Shown here: positions 10,074 through 19,764 of the stretch, piece by piece
Position numbering within the stretch: position 1 is the first letter of the stretch
Layout of the letters: each line of letters starts with the position of its first letter
Assembly: GCA_945876185.1 (NCBI GenBank)
Contig: CAMCMZ010000006.1
Location: 1-64,000 of the forward strand
Direction of reading: 5' to 3'
Source: Candidatus Kuenenia stuttgartensis
GTDB taxonomy: Bacteria > Planctomycetota > UBA11346
Length of the DNA stretch: 64,000 nt
The notes under the pieces: model-generated
The model's database searches: none
The model's input: only the letters and a program-made list of their open reading frames with translations
What the model was told of the DNA's origin: nothing
Translations under genes and position numbers: made by a program

Positions 10074-13000
10074 TCAGCCGCCCCGAACAGCGAGGCGAAC
10101 CCGTTCGACCAGCGCCTGCCCGGCGGCGAGTTGCGCGTCGAGATCGGTGCCGGCGGTGAACTCGCCCAGGCGCAGTTCGGCGAGTTCCCGCACCAGGCGA
10201 TCTTTCAGCTTCCCCGCCGCCAGCCGGCCAACGAGGATGCCAGCCTCGTGCAAGCCCGCACGCACCTGCGCGATGCGGGCCTGCGCCGCGTGACGGGCGC
10301 GGTCAAGCTCATCGACGAGCGCGCGCAGCCGCCCTTCCGCATGGTTCGACGCCGCGCCCGCCTGGGCGAGGGCGACGGTGAACAGCACCAGTTGTCCTTC
10401 CGCCGCGCGCGCGTTGCGGGTCAGGCCCAAACAGGCGAGCAGGCGCCAATCGTCGAGCGCACCGGATTCCGCCAAAAGACCGTGAATCTGCTGCGCGCGA
10501 CGATGCAACGCTTCAGCGCGCGCCGCCTGCTGCGCGGCGAGGTCGAGCCGGCCCGCCAACGCCCGCATCGCGGTGTCCAGGTGCTGCGCCGCCGACCACG
10601 GCACCCGGCGGGTCCAACCGGGCGCTGCGAGGCGCCCGCATTCGTCGGCCACGCCAGCGATCAGGCCGGCGGCAGCGAGCGACTTCGATCCCTGGCGGAA
10701 GCGCCGACGCAGGGCTTCGACCTGATCCGCCACATTGAGCAGCAAGCCATCGATGAGCGGCGTCGCAGTGGCGACGGCGGCGCGAGCCTGGACCAGCAGC
10801 GCGTTGAACGAAGCCGCATCGCTGATCCGGCCGCGTTCGACTTCCAACCCAGCCCCGAGCGCGAGTTCGCGTCGGGCGGCACCGACGCGCAGGCCCAGGG
10901 TCGCTTCGACCTGATGCATCGCGCGTGGCACCGACGCGGTCGCGGCGGCAGCCAGTTCTGCTGCCAGGGCGGATTCCAGCGCCGCATCCAGGCCATCGTC
11001 GTGCCAGGCACGGAAGGAGTTTTCGCCCGGATAGACGGTGCGCTGCACCGCCACGCTGCCGTCCGCCGTGCGGGCCCGGCCGAGGCCGATCCAGCCGTCG
11101 ATGCCGTTCATGGTCGTCTTGCCGGGGCAGTCGCCGGGCCAGCCGGCGCAGGGAGCGGTCTCCCATTCGCTGCGCAGCAGCCGCAGCCGGTCGGCGGATA
11201 TGCGGGAACGGGCGGCGAACAGGCCGCGATCGCGGCCGCACCAGACCACCTTGCCGTCGACCTCGCCGCTGCTCAGGCGCAAGCGCAGGTTGAGCCACGC
11301 TGGCAACACGCTGCGATCGAAAGAGGCGGAAAAACCATGGCGCTCGCGCAACGCCCCGGACAGGGCGTCGGTCAGGGCCATGCGGCCGGCGAGCGGGCGC
11401 ACCGCCTCGACCAATTTCGCCGCCGTTTCCGCGAGCGGGATGAGTTCGCGCCGCTGCGCTTTGGGCAAAGTGCCGAGCAGGGTCACCACCGTTTCACCGA
11501 TCCATCCCGGCACGCACCAATCGAGCGCGACCGGGTCGATGCGGGCGAGATCGTCCTCGCGCACGTCAAGAGTCGCGCCGTCGGTCTCGTCGCCGGGCAG
11601 GTAGCGCCACTCCAGCGGAAACTCGCGCCCACCCAGGCGGATGCGCTCGGGGAAATCGGCATCCGCGCGCTCAGCCAGGACGGGATCGATGAGATCCGCG
11701 AGGGTGAACCTGAGTTTGTCCGCGCCATGCGCGGCGATCCAGCGCGACAGGTCCTCGGCCGACGCCAGCAGGGCGGGAACGCCGTCGGTGATCAACCTGG
11801 CGCGGTAGAGCGCGGTGAGGTGCTCCTCCTCGACCATGATCGACGGATCGCGGGCGCGGTGGCGCAGGCGCTTCGCCACATCCAAAAGCCGCCGGTTGTC
11901 GAGCAGCATCGGGAAACGCCGCGCCAGCGAGGCGACGCCTTCCTCGCGCGTCAGCGCCTGATCGAGGAAGATCGCGGTCGCGGCCGGGGCGTCGATGGGC
12001 GCGAAGGGCACCATGCGGTGGTCGCGCACCGGCAGGCCCTTCCACAGCACGCTTTCGACCACCACCACCTGCTGCCGCTGCGGATGCCACTGCGGGTCGC
12101 GGTGGCGACGCGCGACCCGGTCGCCCGCGAACTCGATCACCCACAGGGGATCGATGGGCGCGCACAGGCGCGCGAACAGTCGGCCGGTCTCGACGACCTC
12201 GCAGGCGACCAGCCAGGGCAACGGACCGCGCTTGTGGTCCGGTTTGGCCGGCGCGCGCCCGGCCTGAGGCGGCTGATCCTTGGGCACGTCGCCGCGCTGC
12301 CTGAGCGCGCTGCCGGGATGGATGGCGAGCAGTCGGTTGCCGGCAGCACGGTAGGACTTCTGCGCCGCGTCCCACATCAGCACGTTGCCAAGCATGCCGG
12401 TCAGCACCGCACGATGGACGGCGTCGAGCGGCCACGCGCCCGCCGCATGGCCATGCGGCGGCAGATCGCGCCCGCCGTAGGTTTCGCGCAGGGTGGACCA
12501 TTGCTGATGGCGCACGTCGGCCCACTCGCGCATCCGGCGCAGGCCGAGGAACAGGTCATCCGCCAGGCGCTGGCGCCGACTATTGGTGGCGGCTTCCTCC
12601 CAGCGCTCCCACAGGCGGAGAATGGTGGCGAGATCGCCGGCCTCATGCGCGAACGAGCGGTGCGCAGCGTCGGCGGCGGCCTCCTTGCCGGGCGGACGCA
12701 CGCGCGGGTCCTGCACTGAAAGAAAGGCGGCGATGGTGCAGGCCTCGTGCGCGACGTGCTCGGTCAGGCCGGCGACCAGGATGCGCGCCACCTGGGGATC
12801 GGCGGGGATGCGCGCGAGGGTGCGGCCGAGCGGCGTCAGCACTGGCCGCAGGCCGCCTGCACTTCCATCGGTGGCGGCAAGCGCGACGGCGCCGAGTTCC
12901 TCCAGCAGGATCCGCGCCTGGTGCCAGGCCTGCGGCGTCGGCGCGTCCAACCAGGGAAACACGGTCGGATCCGTGAGTCCCAGGTGCAGGCAGGTCAGCA

Positions 13001-14354
13001 TCACCCCAGCGAGGTTGGAACGCAGGATCTCCGGCGTCGTGAATTCGTCGCGGCGCGCGAGTTCATCCTCGGCGAACAGGCGCACGCAGATGCCGGGCGC
13101 GGTGCGGCCGGCGCGGCCGGCGCGTTGCAGGCAGCTCGCACGCGAGACGGCCTCCACTGGCAACCGTTCGGTGCGGGTGCCGGCGTTGAAGCGCTTGAGG
13201 CGCGCCAGCCCGCTGTCGATCACCACCCGGATTCCGGGTATGGTCAGCGAGGTCTCGGCGATGTTGGTGGCAAGCACGATCTTGCGTCCGAACCCGGACT
13301 TCACCGGCTGGAAGATGCGTTGTTGTTCGTGCGGGGCGAGGCGGCCGAAGAGCGGCAACACGCTCGCGCCGGCGAGCCCATCCAAGCGTTTGCGCGCCTC
13401 CAGGATGTCGCGTTCGGTCGGCAGGAAGACCAGGAAATCACCATCATTGCCGCCATCGTGCAGGTCGCGCACGATGCGTACCGTCGCATCCAGATAGCCG
13501 ACGTCATCGTCGCCCGGCGGCTGGTGGTAGATGTCGACCGGAAAGGTCCGCCCGCTGACCCGCACCACCGGGGTGCCTGCGCCCATCCAGGTGGCGAAGC
13601 GATCGGCCTCGATCGAGGCCGAACTGACCACCAGCGCCAGATCCGGCCGGCGCTCACGCGCGAGGCGGACGAGTCCCAGCAGCAGATCCACGTTGACGCT
13701 GCGCTCATGCGCCTCATCGATGATGATCGCGTCATAGCGGGTGAAATCAGGATCCTTGGCCGCCTCCGCCAGCAACAGGCCGTCGGTCATCACCCGGACC
13801 AGAGTGCGATCGTCGGCGCGGTCGTCGAATCGCACGCTGGAGGCGACTGCGCTTTCAGGCGCCGCAAGTTCCTCGCGGATGCGCGCCGACAGGGTCAGCG
13901 CTGCGACCCGGCGCGGCTGGGTGAGCGCGATCATGCCCCGCCGCCCGCGCCCGGATTCGAGCAGGATCTTGGGCAACTGCGTGGTCTTGCCCGAGCCGGT
14001 CTCGCCGGTCAGGACGAACGCGGTGCCGGTGCTGAGCAGCGCCAGCATCTCGTCGCGATGACCGGAAACCGGCAGGGCTTCCGGATAATGGAACGTCAAC
14101 GGCGTCGCCGTGCGCGCCGCCAGCAGCTCTGCTGACGCCTCGATCTTCGCTTCGACCTCGACCAACTGCCGATCGGCGGGCAGACCGTGCTCCAGACGGT
14201 CTTCGGCTGCGTCCAACCTGGTCTGGGCCCAGACCGCGTCGGCGGTCATGACCGCATCCAGGCGGGCGCGCAGGGCGCGACAGCGGTCAAATGCGGTGGG
14301 AGGAGCCATGAAGGGTGCGAGGCCGTACCGGCTGGCGTAGGCCGGCGCAACCAT
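10074..14354 (-). CDS. hrpA: ATP-dependent RNA helicase HrpA (DEAH box)
   Basis: This encodes about 1,410-1,426 residues, the expected size for full-length bacterial HrpA. The N-terminal helicase core carries Walker A GETGSGKTTQLP, the DEAH box IIIDEAHERSVNVDLLLG, motif III as VSSAS (usually SAT) and motif VI QRAGRAGR. OB-fold-like and DUF3418-type C-terminal regions follow (for example FSASFDRSVLPAWLNLRL). HrpA acts on mRNA and on stalled ribosomes in other bacteria. The Met at 14309 (MAPPTAFDRCRALRARLDAV) is at least as likely a start as 14354; neither has a strong Shine-Dalgarno. The last 60 bp and the sequence just after the stop hold degenerate 16-18-bp repeats. Confidence 0.93.
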   Translation of the reverse strand: MVAPAYASRYGLAPFMAPPTAFDRCRALRARLDAVMTADAVWAQTRLDAAEDRLEHGLPADRQLVEVEAKIEASAELLAARTATPLTFHYPEALPVSGHRDEMLALLSTGTAFVLTGETGSGKTTQLPKILLESGRGRRGMIALTQPRRVAALTLSARIREELAAPESAVASSVRFDDRADDRTLVRVMTDGLLLAEAAKDPDFTRYDAIIIDEAHERSVNVDLLLGLVRLARERRPDLALVVSSASIEADRFATWMGAGTPVVRVSGRTFPVDIYHQPPGDDDVGYLDATVRIVRDLHDGGNDGDFLVFLPTERDILEARKRLDGLAGASVLPLFGRLAPHEQQRIFQPVKSGFGRKIVLATNIAETSLTIPGIRVVIDSGLARLKRFNAGTRTERLPVEAVSRASCLQRAGRAGRTAPGICVRLFAEDELARRDEFTTPEILRSNLAGVMLTCLHLGLTDPTVFPWLDAPTPQAWHQARILLEELGAVALAATDGSAGGLRPVLTPLGRTLARIPADPQVARILVAGLTEHVAHEACTIAAFLSVQDPRVRPPGKEAAADAAHRSFAHEAGDLATILRLWERWEEAATNSRRQRLADDLFLGLRRMREWADVRHQQWSTLRETYGGRDLPPHGHAAGAWPLDAVHRAVLTGMLGNVLMWDAAQKSYRAAGNRLLAIHPGSALRQRGDVPKDQPPQAGRAPAKPDHKRGPLPWLVACEVVETGRLFARLCAPIDPLWVIEFAGDRVARRHRDPQWHPQRQQVVVVESVLWKGLPVRDHRMVPFAPIDAPAATAIFLDQALTREEGVASLARRFPMLLDNRRLLDVAKRLRHRARDPSIMVEEEHLTALYRARLITDGVPALLASAEDLSRWIAAHGADKLRFTLADLIDPVLAERADADFPERIRLGGREFPLEWRYLPGDETDGATLDVREDDLARIDPVALDWCVPGWIGETVVTLLGTLPKAQRRELIPLAETAAKLVEAVRPLAGRMALTDALSGALRERHGFSASFDRSVLPAWLNLRLRLSSGEVDGKVVWCGRDRGLFAARSRISADRLRLLRSEWETAPCAGWPGDCPGKTTMNGIDGWIGLGRARTADGSVAVQRTVYPGENSFRAWHDDGLDAALESALAAELAAAATASVPRAMHQVEATLGLRVGAARRELALGAGLEVERGRISDAASFNALLVQARAAVATATPLIDGLLLNVADQVEALRRRFRQGSKSLAAAGLIAGVADECGRLAAPGWTRRVPWSAAQHLDTAMRALAGRLDLAAQQAARAEALHRRAQQIHGLLAESGALDDWRLLACLGLTRNARAAEGQLVLFTVALAQAGAASNHAEGRLRALVDELDRARHAAQARIAQVRAGLHEAGILVGRLAAGKLKDRLVRELAELRLGEFTAGTDLDAQLAAGQALVERVRLAVRGG

Positions 14355-14473
14355 GGCGTAGCGCCGGTTTCAGCCGGCTCGGGACGGTCTGGGACTCCCG
14401 CCGACCTTGTCTTCGCCTCGGGTTTCTCTATTTCTTGCCTATGCCAGGAATGTGCCTGCGAAAGGACTGCTCC

Positions 14474-14911
14474 ATGGGCTTCGTGCACGCCAACATCCGC
14501 CTGACCAACGAGGATGATCTGGCCGCTCAGCGACGCGGGCAACCGGTGTCCCGGATCCGTCAGGAAAACGTTCGGGTGCTGGTCGACTCCGGCGCGCTGA
14601 ACCTTGTTCTTACCCCTGATATGCAGTCATTGCTGGAATTACCCGTACTGCGTCGTCAGCGTGTGGTCACGGCTGATGGCCGGCGCACGGAATGCGATCT
14701 GGTTGGCCCGGTCAGGGTCGAGTTCGCCAACCGTTCAACGATTTGCGAGGCCGTCGTCCTGCCGGGTGCCCAGGAATGCCTGCTCGGCGCAATCCCGATC
14801 GAGGGCATGGACGTGTTCATCGACCCGACCCGACGGCAACTCATCGTCAATCCGGATTCGCCAGATCTGCCAAGTTGCCTCGTGGCGACGGCGCGGTCCG
14901 AAACGGCCTGA
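14474..14911 (+). CDS. Retropepsin-like aspartic protease (clan AA)
   Basis: This encodes 145 residues. RVLVDSGALNLVLTPDM has the D-[ST]-G-A active-site pattern of single-domain retropepsin-like proteases. The second conserved segment ECLLGAIPIEGMDVFID matches the family's (I/L)LG...L....(V/L).(I/V)D block. Such proteins act as homodimers with one Asp per subunit; the substrate is unknown. The start was set at 14474 because AAAGGA lies eight bases upstream; the longer reading frame to 14315 has no family similarity. It is divergent from hrpA and converges on ruvB with 25 bp between stops. Confidence 0.75.
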   Translation: MGFVHANIRLTNEDDLAAQRRGQPVSRIRQENVRVLVDSGALNLVLTPDMQSLLELPVLRRQRVVTADGRRTECDLVGPVRVEFANRSTICEAVVLPGAQECLLGAIPIEGMDVFIDPTRRQLIVNPDSPDLPSCLVATARSETA

Positions 14912-14936
14912 TTCCAAGGGTTGAAGCCGGACGGTA

Positions 14937-15956
14937 TCAGAACAGCCGTTGCTGCGCTGCGTCTTCTATGGTTTCGACCGGCGGTTTCAGGCCAAGATGG
15001 AGCCAGCCCTTGGGCATCAGCAAGCGGCCGGTCGGGGTCTTGGTGATCCAGCCGCCCTGGATGAGGAACGGTTCGTAGATGTCCTCAATCGTCGCTTCGT
15101 CTTCACCCACCGTGACGGCGACGGTCTTCAGGCCAACGGAACGACGCTGGCGCGCGAGGCAGTGCAGGATGCGGCGGTCGAGTTCGGTCAGGCCAGCGGG
15201 GTCGATGCCGAGCAGTTTGAGGCCCTCTTCGGCGACGGCGCGGGTTATGCGATTGCCGTAGCGGACCTGGGCCAGGTCGCGGATACGACGCAGGTGATTG
15301 TTGGCGTAACGCGCGGTGCCACGGCTGCGGCGGGCGATCTCACTTAAACCATCAGTTTCGCCTTCGACCGCAAGCATCCGGGCCGAGCGGGTGAGGATGG
15401 TCGCGAGTTCCGCATCGCTGTAGAGATCAAGCCGTTCGCGGATGGCGAAACGGGATCGAAACGGCGCGCTGAGCTGGCCTTCGCGGGTGGTCGCGCCGAC
15501 CAGGGTGAACGGCGGCAGGTTGAGGGTCAGCGCCTGCGCGGTCGCGCCTTCACCGAGCTGGATGGTGATGCGGAAGTCCTCCATCGCGGAATAGAGGTAT
15601 TCCTCGACGATCCGTTTCAGGCTGTGGATCTCGTCGATGAACAGCAACGCGCCGGGCTTGAGCGACGACAGCAATCCGGCGAGATCGCCCGGTTTGTCGA
15701 GCAGCGGGCCGGCGGTCTCACGCATCTCAGCGCCCATTTCCGCCGCCATGATGTGGGCGAGCGTCGTCTTGCCGAGGCCGGGCGGGCCGGACAGCAGGAC
15801 GTGGTCAAGCTGCTCCTTGCGCTGCAAGGCGGCGGCAATTGCGAGTTCGAGGTTGCGCACCACCGCCGTCTGACCCGTGAAATCGCTGAGGCGGCGCGGG
15901 CGCAGGGCCCGGTCGCTCGCGTCATCCTTGGCGTCGAATCCCGGCGGTTGGGTCAC
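14937..15956 (-). CDS. ruvB: Holliday junction branch-migration ATPase RuvB
   Basis: This encodes 339 residues. RuvB forms hexameric rings that pull DNA through RuvA-bound Holliday junctions. It has Walker A GPPGLGKT (57-64), Walker B LLFIDEIHSL (about 105-113), sensor I LVGATTREG and the winged-helix end ATIEDIYEPFLIQGGWI, all canonical. The start is GTG, three bases after the stop of the preceding outer-membrane protein gene, so the two are co-transcribed. ruvA and ruvC are not in the window, so the resolvasome genes are split here. Confidence 0.97.
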   Translation of the reverse strand: MTQPPGFDAKDDASDRALRPRRLSDFTGQTAVVRNLELAIAAALQRKEQLDHVLLSGPPGLGKTTLAHIMAAEMGAEMRETAGPLLDKPGDLAGLLSSLKPGALLFIDEIHSLKRIVEEYLYSAMEDFRITIQLGEGATAQALTLNLPPFTLVGATTREGQLSAPFRSRFAIRERLDLYSDAELATILTRSARMLAVEGETDGLSEIARRSRGTARYANNHLRRIRDLAQVRYGNRITRAVAEEGLKLLGIDPAGLTELDRRILHCLARQRRSVGLKTVAVTVGEDEATIEDIYEPFLIQGGWITKTPTGRLLMPKGWLHLGLKPPVETIEDAAQQRLF

Positions 15957-15959
15957 GGT

Positions 15960-16490
15960 TCAGAAGTGGATGACCAGCCCACCCACCATGCCGTCGGTGC
16001 GAAAACCGGCGATCTCTTGGGTGTAGAGATAGCCGGCCTCCATCGCCATGCTGCCACGCATGGACAGTCCGAGCACCGCCTTGGCACCGACACCCCAACG
16101 CGAGGACGAGGTCGCGGCTGATTCTGGGCTGGTGATCTTGACCTGACCCCAGGTGGAGCCGAATCCGGCGCCGAGATAGATCCCCTCCGACGAGGAAAGC
16201 GGCACCCGTTCGGTGTAGGAGAACATCACGCTCTGCAGGCGGTTGCCTGCACCAGCTGCCTGACGGACGTCGATCTCGACCGATGGTGCACCGACCATGC
16301 CGAACTGCTTCGCATCGCTCACCCCGAGCGCGGCCCAGACGCCCCAGTCGTTCTGGGTGACATCGCGCGATGCCTTGTTGAAGTAGGAGCCGCCACCTGC
16401 AAGGAACATGCCCCCAGTGCTCTGCGCGCCCCAAGCGCTACCGGAGCCGAAAGTGACCAGGGCGATAAGACTCAAGGCGGCGTGGCGCAT
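15960..16490 (-). CDS. Outer-membrane beta-barrel-like protein
   Basis: This encodes 176 residues with a clear signal peptide (MRHAALSLIALVTFGSGSAW, then GA-Q). The mature part alternates hydrophobic and polar residues with many Gly and aromatic positions (GIYLGAGFGSTWGQVKI, GVGAKAVLGLSMRGSMAMEA) and ends with Phe (GLVIHF), the C-terminal Phe typical of BAM substrates. A small 8-strand barrel is likely; the function is unknown. The start at 16490 was preferred because the longer frame upstream runs into the palindromic repeat. It is directly upstream of ruvB. Confidence 0.7.
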   Translation of the reverse strand: MRHAALSLIALVTFGSGSAWGAQSTGGMFLAGGGSYFNKASRDVTQNDWGVWAALGVSDAKQFGMVGAPSVEIDVRQAAGAGNRLQSVMFSYTERVPLSSSEGIYLGAGFGSTWGQVKITSPESAATSSSRWGVGAKAVLGLSMRGSMAMEAGYLYTQEIAGFRTDGMVGGLVIHF

Positions 16491-16578
16491 GACGGCCTCC
16501 GGCGCGGCACCGTAGCCGGATGACCGGGATGCGCCACCGCGGAAAGGGCACGAGGACGGTGGTGTCCACGCTCTGTCA

Positions 16579-16799
16579 CGGAGCGCCTGGGGTTTGGCCA
16601 TTTGTCCAGGGTGGTCCGACGATCCAGCCAAGGCTGACCACGCTTTCGCTGCAATTCCATGGTCATTCCGGCCTTGGCCGGATCGCCGCGCGGCCAACGA
16701 CCGGTTGCAAACCGGCGGTCCCAGGCGCAAGCGTTTTACCCTCGTTTCCGTGACATTGGGTCCAAATGGCCAAACCCCAGACGCTCCGTCACGGAGCGC
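16579..16799. repeat. Palindromic intergenic element, copy 1 (overlaps the end of cdaR)
   Basis: The outer arms CCTGGGGTTTGGCCATTT and AAATGGCCAAACCCCAG are inverted. Inside lie GACCGCCGGTTTGCAACCGG-like and GGCCTTGGCCGG-like segments shared with the element at 29234-29520. It fills the gap between the beta-barrel gene and cdaR, and its right edge covers the cdaR stop codon. No gene was seen in the 298 bases between those genes. Confidence 0.8.
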
Positions 16800-17892
16800 T
16801 TGCCGGTCGTGGTGCTGCTGCGGGTTCGGGTGGCGCCGCCTGGGGCACAATCACCGTCGGGACTGCTGGGGGCAGGACTGAGGCGGACGGCACGGATGCA
16901 GACGGCCCCGTCGCCGGCGGTGCCAGAGGCGGGTTCTCCGACACCTTCACCCGCACCTTGACCGCGTCTGCTGCCAGCCAAGCCGGGGCGAGCAGCCGCA
17001 CCGGCAATTCGCGGGCGGTACCGGGTTCGATGGTGCCGGTGAGGTTGACGAAAGCCGTGATCTCGTCGTCCGGCTTCAAGGCGCGCAACTGCTGCGCCGG
17101 ACCGCGCAGGGTGAAGGTGGCGAGGGCGGGATCGATCTCGACCTTCAGCCGGGCCGGGAAATCGCGCGGAGTCAGGATGTGCACCGGAACCCCGGCGACC
17201 TGGCGCGTCTCGGCAATCGGGGCCAGGGCGATGGTGGCGGTCACCGTGTCGATGACGTCATAATCGGCTTTGCGCGGTTTGAGGGTGAAGCGCTCTTCAT
17301 GGGTGTCGACCCGGCGCGGATCAGTGCGACCCAGGTCGACCTCTTCGAACGGGATGCGGGTGCTGGCGGAGCGCAGACGGTCGAGCGCCTGGCTGCCGGC
17401 CTTGACCTGGACCTGGGTCAGGTCGAGGCGCAGGGTCGCATCCCAGCCTTCGGGGATGCCGGTCAGCTTGGGCGGATCGACCGGCAGACGGGCGACCTGG
17501 CGGCGGTCGTAGACCACCGCGATCGGGCCGATCTGCTCCGGTTCGGTGCGCAGGATGCGGACATCGCTGTTGAGGCCGAGGACGCGGTTGGCAATCGGGA
17601 ACTCGGCCTTGCCCGTCCATTTGCTGCCGACCAGCACGGTCAGGCGCGGCTCCAACCCTTGCAGCAGGGTGTCCTCCTGGTCGCGACCGACCGGCACGCT
17701 GACCACCAGCTTGAAGATGGCCGGCGAGACGCTGACGAACTCGCAGCCTTCCGGCAGGACGATGCGCTCGGGCGCGAGGCGGACTTCAAGCGTGCGTTCG
17801 ACCCGGACCTGGCCGCTGGTGTACAGCCACAACGCCACCGCCAGCACGAAGCTGACCAGCTTGAGTTCCCAGTGCGCGACGAGCCAGTTCAT
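16789..17892 (-). CDS. cdaR: YbbR-domain protein CdaR, regulator of the c-di-AMP cyclase
   Basis: This encodes 367 residues. An N-terminal membrane helix (about 10-27, LKLVSFVLAVALWLYTSGQV) with the conserved N..LKL.S...A..LW start is followed by repeated YbbR beta-domains facing the periplasm (about 30-330). The tail is Pro/Ala-rich. In Firmicutes CdaR binds and modulates the diadenylate cyclase CdaA. Here its ATG overlaps the cdaA stop (ATGA), supporting the same partnership. The last codons lie in a palindromic repeat element, so the PRPASAP end may have been remodelled by that insertion. Confidence 0.88.
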   Translation of the reverse strand: MNWLVAHWELKLVSFVLAVALWLYTSGQVRVERTLEVRLAPERIVLPEGCEFVSVSPAIFKLVVSVPVGRDQEDTLLQGLEPRLTVLVGSKWTGKAEFPIANRVLGLNSDVRILRTEPEQIGPIAVVYDRRQVARLPVDPPKLTGIPEGWDATLRLDLTQVQVKAGSQALDRLRSASTRIPFEEVDLGRTDPRRVDTHEERFTLKPRKADYDVIDTVTATIALAPIAETRQVAGVPVHILTPRDFPARLKVEIDPALATFTLRGPAQQLRALKPDDEITAFVNLTGTIEPGTARELPVRLLAPAWLAADAVKVRVKVSENPPLAPPATGPSASVPSASVLPPAVPTVIVPQAAPPEPAAAPRPASAP

Positions 17893-18842
17893 GGCCGCGG
17901 GTCCAGGCTGGTTGAGTGCGCTTTCTTGGCCGTCAGTGCCGGGTTGAGCGCAGACGCTTCGCCCGGCACGGGCGTCTTGCCAGAGGATCCTTGGTCGGGT
18001 CCGGCCTTCATGCGCCCGGCGGTCACCCGCTTGACCAGCCGACGGGTGCTGATGCGGCTCGCGGTCTCGACGTGGCTGGCGCGGAAGATGCGGGTCAGCA
18101 CCACCTCGACATCCTGGCGCGACAGGCCGCGGGTGAATTCGCCCTGCACCGCCATGCTGATCGCGCCGGTCTCCTCCGAGACGATCAAGGCGAGCGCATC
18201 AGTGTCCTCGCTGATCCCGATCGCGGCGCGGTGGCGCGTGCCCGACATGCGGGCGTATTCCGGCTTGCCGGTCAGCGGCAGGATGATCCCGGCGGCGGCG
18301 ATGCGGCCGCCGCGCACGATAACCGCCCCGTCATGCAGCGGCGAATCCTTCCAGAAGATGGTGACTAGCGACTTCGCGCTCAGATCGCAGTCGAGCGGCC
18401 CGGCGGCGATGAAGTCGTCGAGGCGGTCATTGCGCTCGATCACCACCAGGGCGCCGATGCGCCGGGTCGACATGGTCACCAGGGCGTCGACCAAGTGCGC
18501 CACCGCCTTGGCATCGCCCTGGACCTCGGCGTGCGGCAGCATGCCGCCGAGGCGCGAGAACAGCCGGCGCAGTTCCGGCTGGAACACCACCACCAGCACC
18601 AAAGCGGTGAAGCCGATTGATGCCTGCAATAAAAAGCTGATCGCGTGCAAGCCGGTCCAGCGCGCGATCATCCACGCCGCCACCACGCCGCCGAGCGCGA
18701 GGCTGATGCCCTTGATCTTGCCGCCGGCACTGATGCGTTCGAGCGCCTTGAGCAGTTGAAAGACGACGATCCAGAGGATGCCGATCTCCAGCGCCGAACG
18801 CAGGAAATACGCGATCTCGGTCCAGTCGAGGCGGTCAAACAT
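17889..18842 (-). CDS. cdaA: Diadenylate cyclase CdaA (DAC domain)
   Basis: This encodes 317 residues. CdaA makes cyclic di-AMP from two ATP. Three N-terminal membrane helices (about 10-85) precede a short coiled segment and the DAC domain, with the catalytic DGA in SPLHDGAVIV and the ATP-binding RHR in GTRHRAAIG. About 45 extra C-terminal residues are basic and disordered. The start at 18842 gives the canonical N-terminus (MFDRLDWTEIAYFLRSALEI) and overlaps folP by eight bases. The order folP-cdaA-cdaR matches clusters found in several phyla, although glmM, usual in Firmicutes, is absent here. Confidence 0.95.
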   Translation of the reverse strand: MFDRLDWTEIAYFLRSALEIGILWIVVFQLLKALERISAGGKIKGISLALGGVVAAWMIARWTGLHAISFLLQASIGFTALVLVVVFQPELRRLFSRLGGMLPHAEVQGDAKAVAHLVDALVTMSTRRIGALVVIERNDRLDDFIAAGPLDCDLSAKSLVTIFWKDSPLHDGAVIVRGGRIAAAGIILPLTGKPEYARMSGTRHRAAIGISEDTDALALIVSEETGAISMAVQGEFTRGLSRQDVEVVLTRIFRASHVETASRISTRRLVKRVTAGRMKAGPDQGSSGKTPVPGEASALNPALTAKKAHSTSLDPRP

Positions 18843-19749
18843 GGGCCGCCCCCGCGCCATGCGCCACCGCAGGCAGCGAACGCGCGAGGCGCAGCGCGGC
18901 GGCGCAACCGGCGACATCGTGGACGCGCAGGAGGGCGCAGCGCGGCGCGAGCGCCGCATGCAGGACGTGGCTGAGCGGATCGCGCGCGGCGGCCGGCAGC
19001 GCCGCCGGATCGACGCCGGCCAACGTCGGCAAGAGCGATTTGCGGCTGACCCCGACCACCACCGGGCGACCGGTCTCGCGCTCGATGCGCTCCAGGGCGC
19101 CGAGCAGGGCGCGGTTGTGCGCCACCGTCTTGCCGAAGCCGATGCCGGGATCGACGGCCAGGCTCGCGCGCGCCACGCCGACCCGCTCCGCCGCATCGAT
19201 GCGCCGGCAGAGGTGCCCGATCACGTCGAGTACCACGTCGCCGTAGTCGGGATTGCGCTGCATGGTTGCCGGTTCGCCCTGCATGTGCATGAGGATCCCG
19301 ACCCGGCCGGTGCGCGCCAGGAGGGGAAACATCCCCGGATCCGTGCCGGCGGAGACATCATTCACTGCGTCGGCCCCGGCGGCGAACGCTGATTCCGCCA
19401 CTTCCGCCAGGCGGGTGTCGACGCTGATCCAGGCGGCAACGCCCTGTTCACGCAGCCGGCGGATCACTGGCACGATGCGGGCGATCTGGATACCGGCCGG
19501 CACGGCGGCTGCACCTGGCCGAGTGCTCTCACCGCCGACGTCCAGCCACGTCGCACCGGCGGCGACCAACGCCTGACCCGCCAGCACGGCTGCATCGGCA
19601 TCAGCGAATTGACCACCATCGGAAAAACTGTCCGGGGTCGCATTGAGGATCCCCATGATCCCAGCCGGGCGGGAAACGCGGATACCCCGCCCGGGATCGA
19701 GGATCCAGGTGCTTTCCAGCATGCTGGCGCGAGGTGGGGAAACCGGCAT
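18835..19749 (-). CDS. folP: Dihydropteroate synthase FolP
   Basis: This encodes 304 residues (or 295 from the Met at 19722). It condenses p-aminobenzoate with the pterin pyrophosphate in folate synthesis and is the sulfonamide target. Its motifs are GILNATPDSFSDGG, LDVGGESTRPGA, DPGIGFGKT and VGVSRKSLL in a TIM barrel. It is the first gene of folP-cdaA-cdaR, so folate and c-di-AMP genes are co-expressed. Two hairpins precede the coding region. Confidence 0.96.
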   Translation of the reverse strand: MPVSPPRASMLESTWILDPGRGIRVSRPAGIMGILNATPDSFSDGGQFADADAAVLAGQALVAAGATWLDVGGESTRPGAAAVPAGIQIARIVPVIRRLREQGVAAWISVDTRLAEVAESAFAAGADAVNDVSAGTDPGMFPLLARTGRVGILMHMQGEPATMQRNPDYGDVVLDVIGHLCRRIDAAERVGVARASLAVDPGIGFGKTVAHNRALLGALERIERETGRPVVVGVSRKSLLPTLAGVDPAALPAAARDPLSHVLHAALAPRCALLRVHDVAGCAAALRLARSLPAVAHGAGAAHV

Positions 19750-19764
19750 CGCCTGGGATGATGG

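Noticed and set aside
10059-12719. 886-codon open frame antisense to hrpA
   Set aside because: Long shadow frame typical of GC-rich DNA; DEAH helicase motifs are on the other strand.
14315-14473. N-terminal extension of the retropepsin-like gene
   Set aside because: Arg/Trp-rich and not protease-like; the Shine-Dalgarno points to the ATG at 14474, and the region overlaps the hrpA start.
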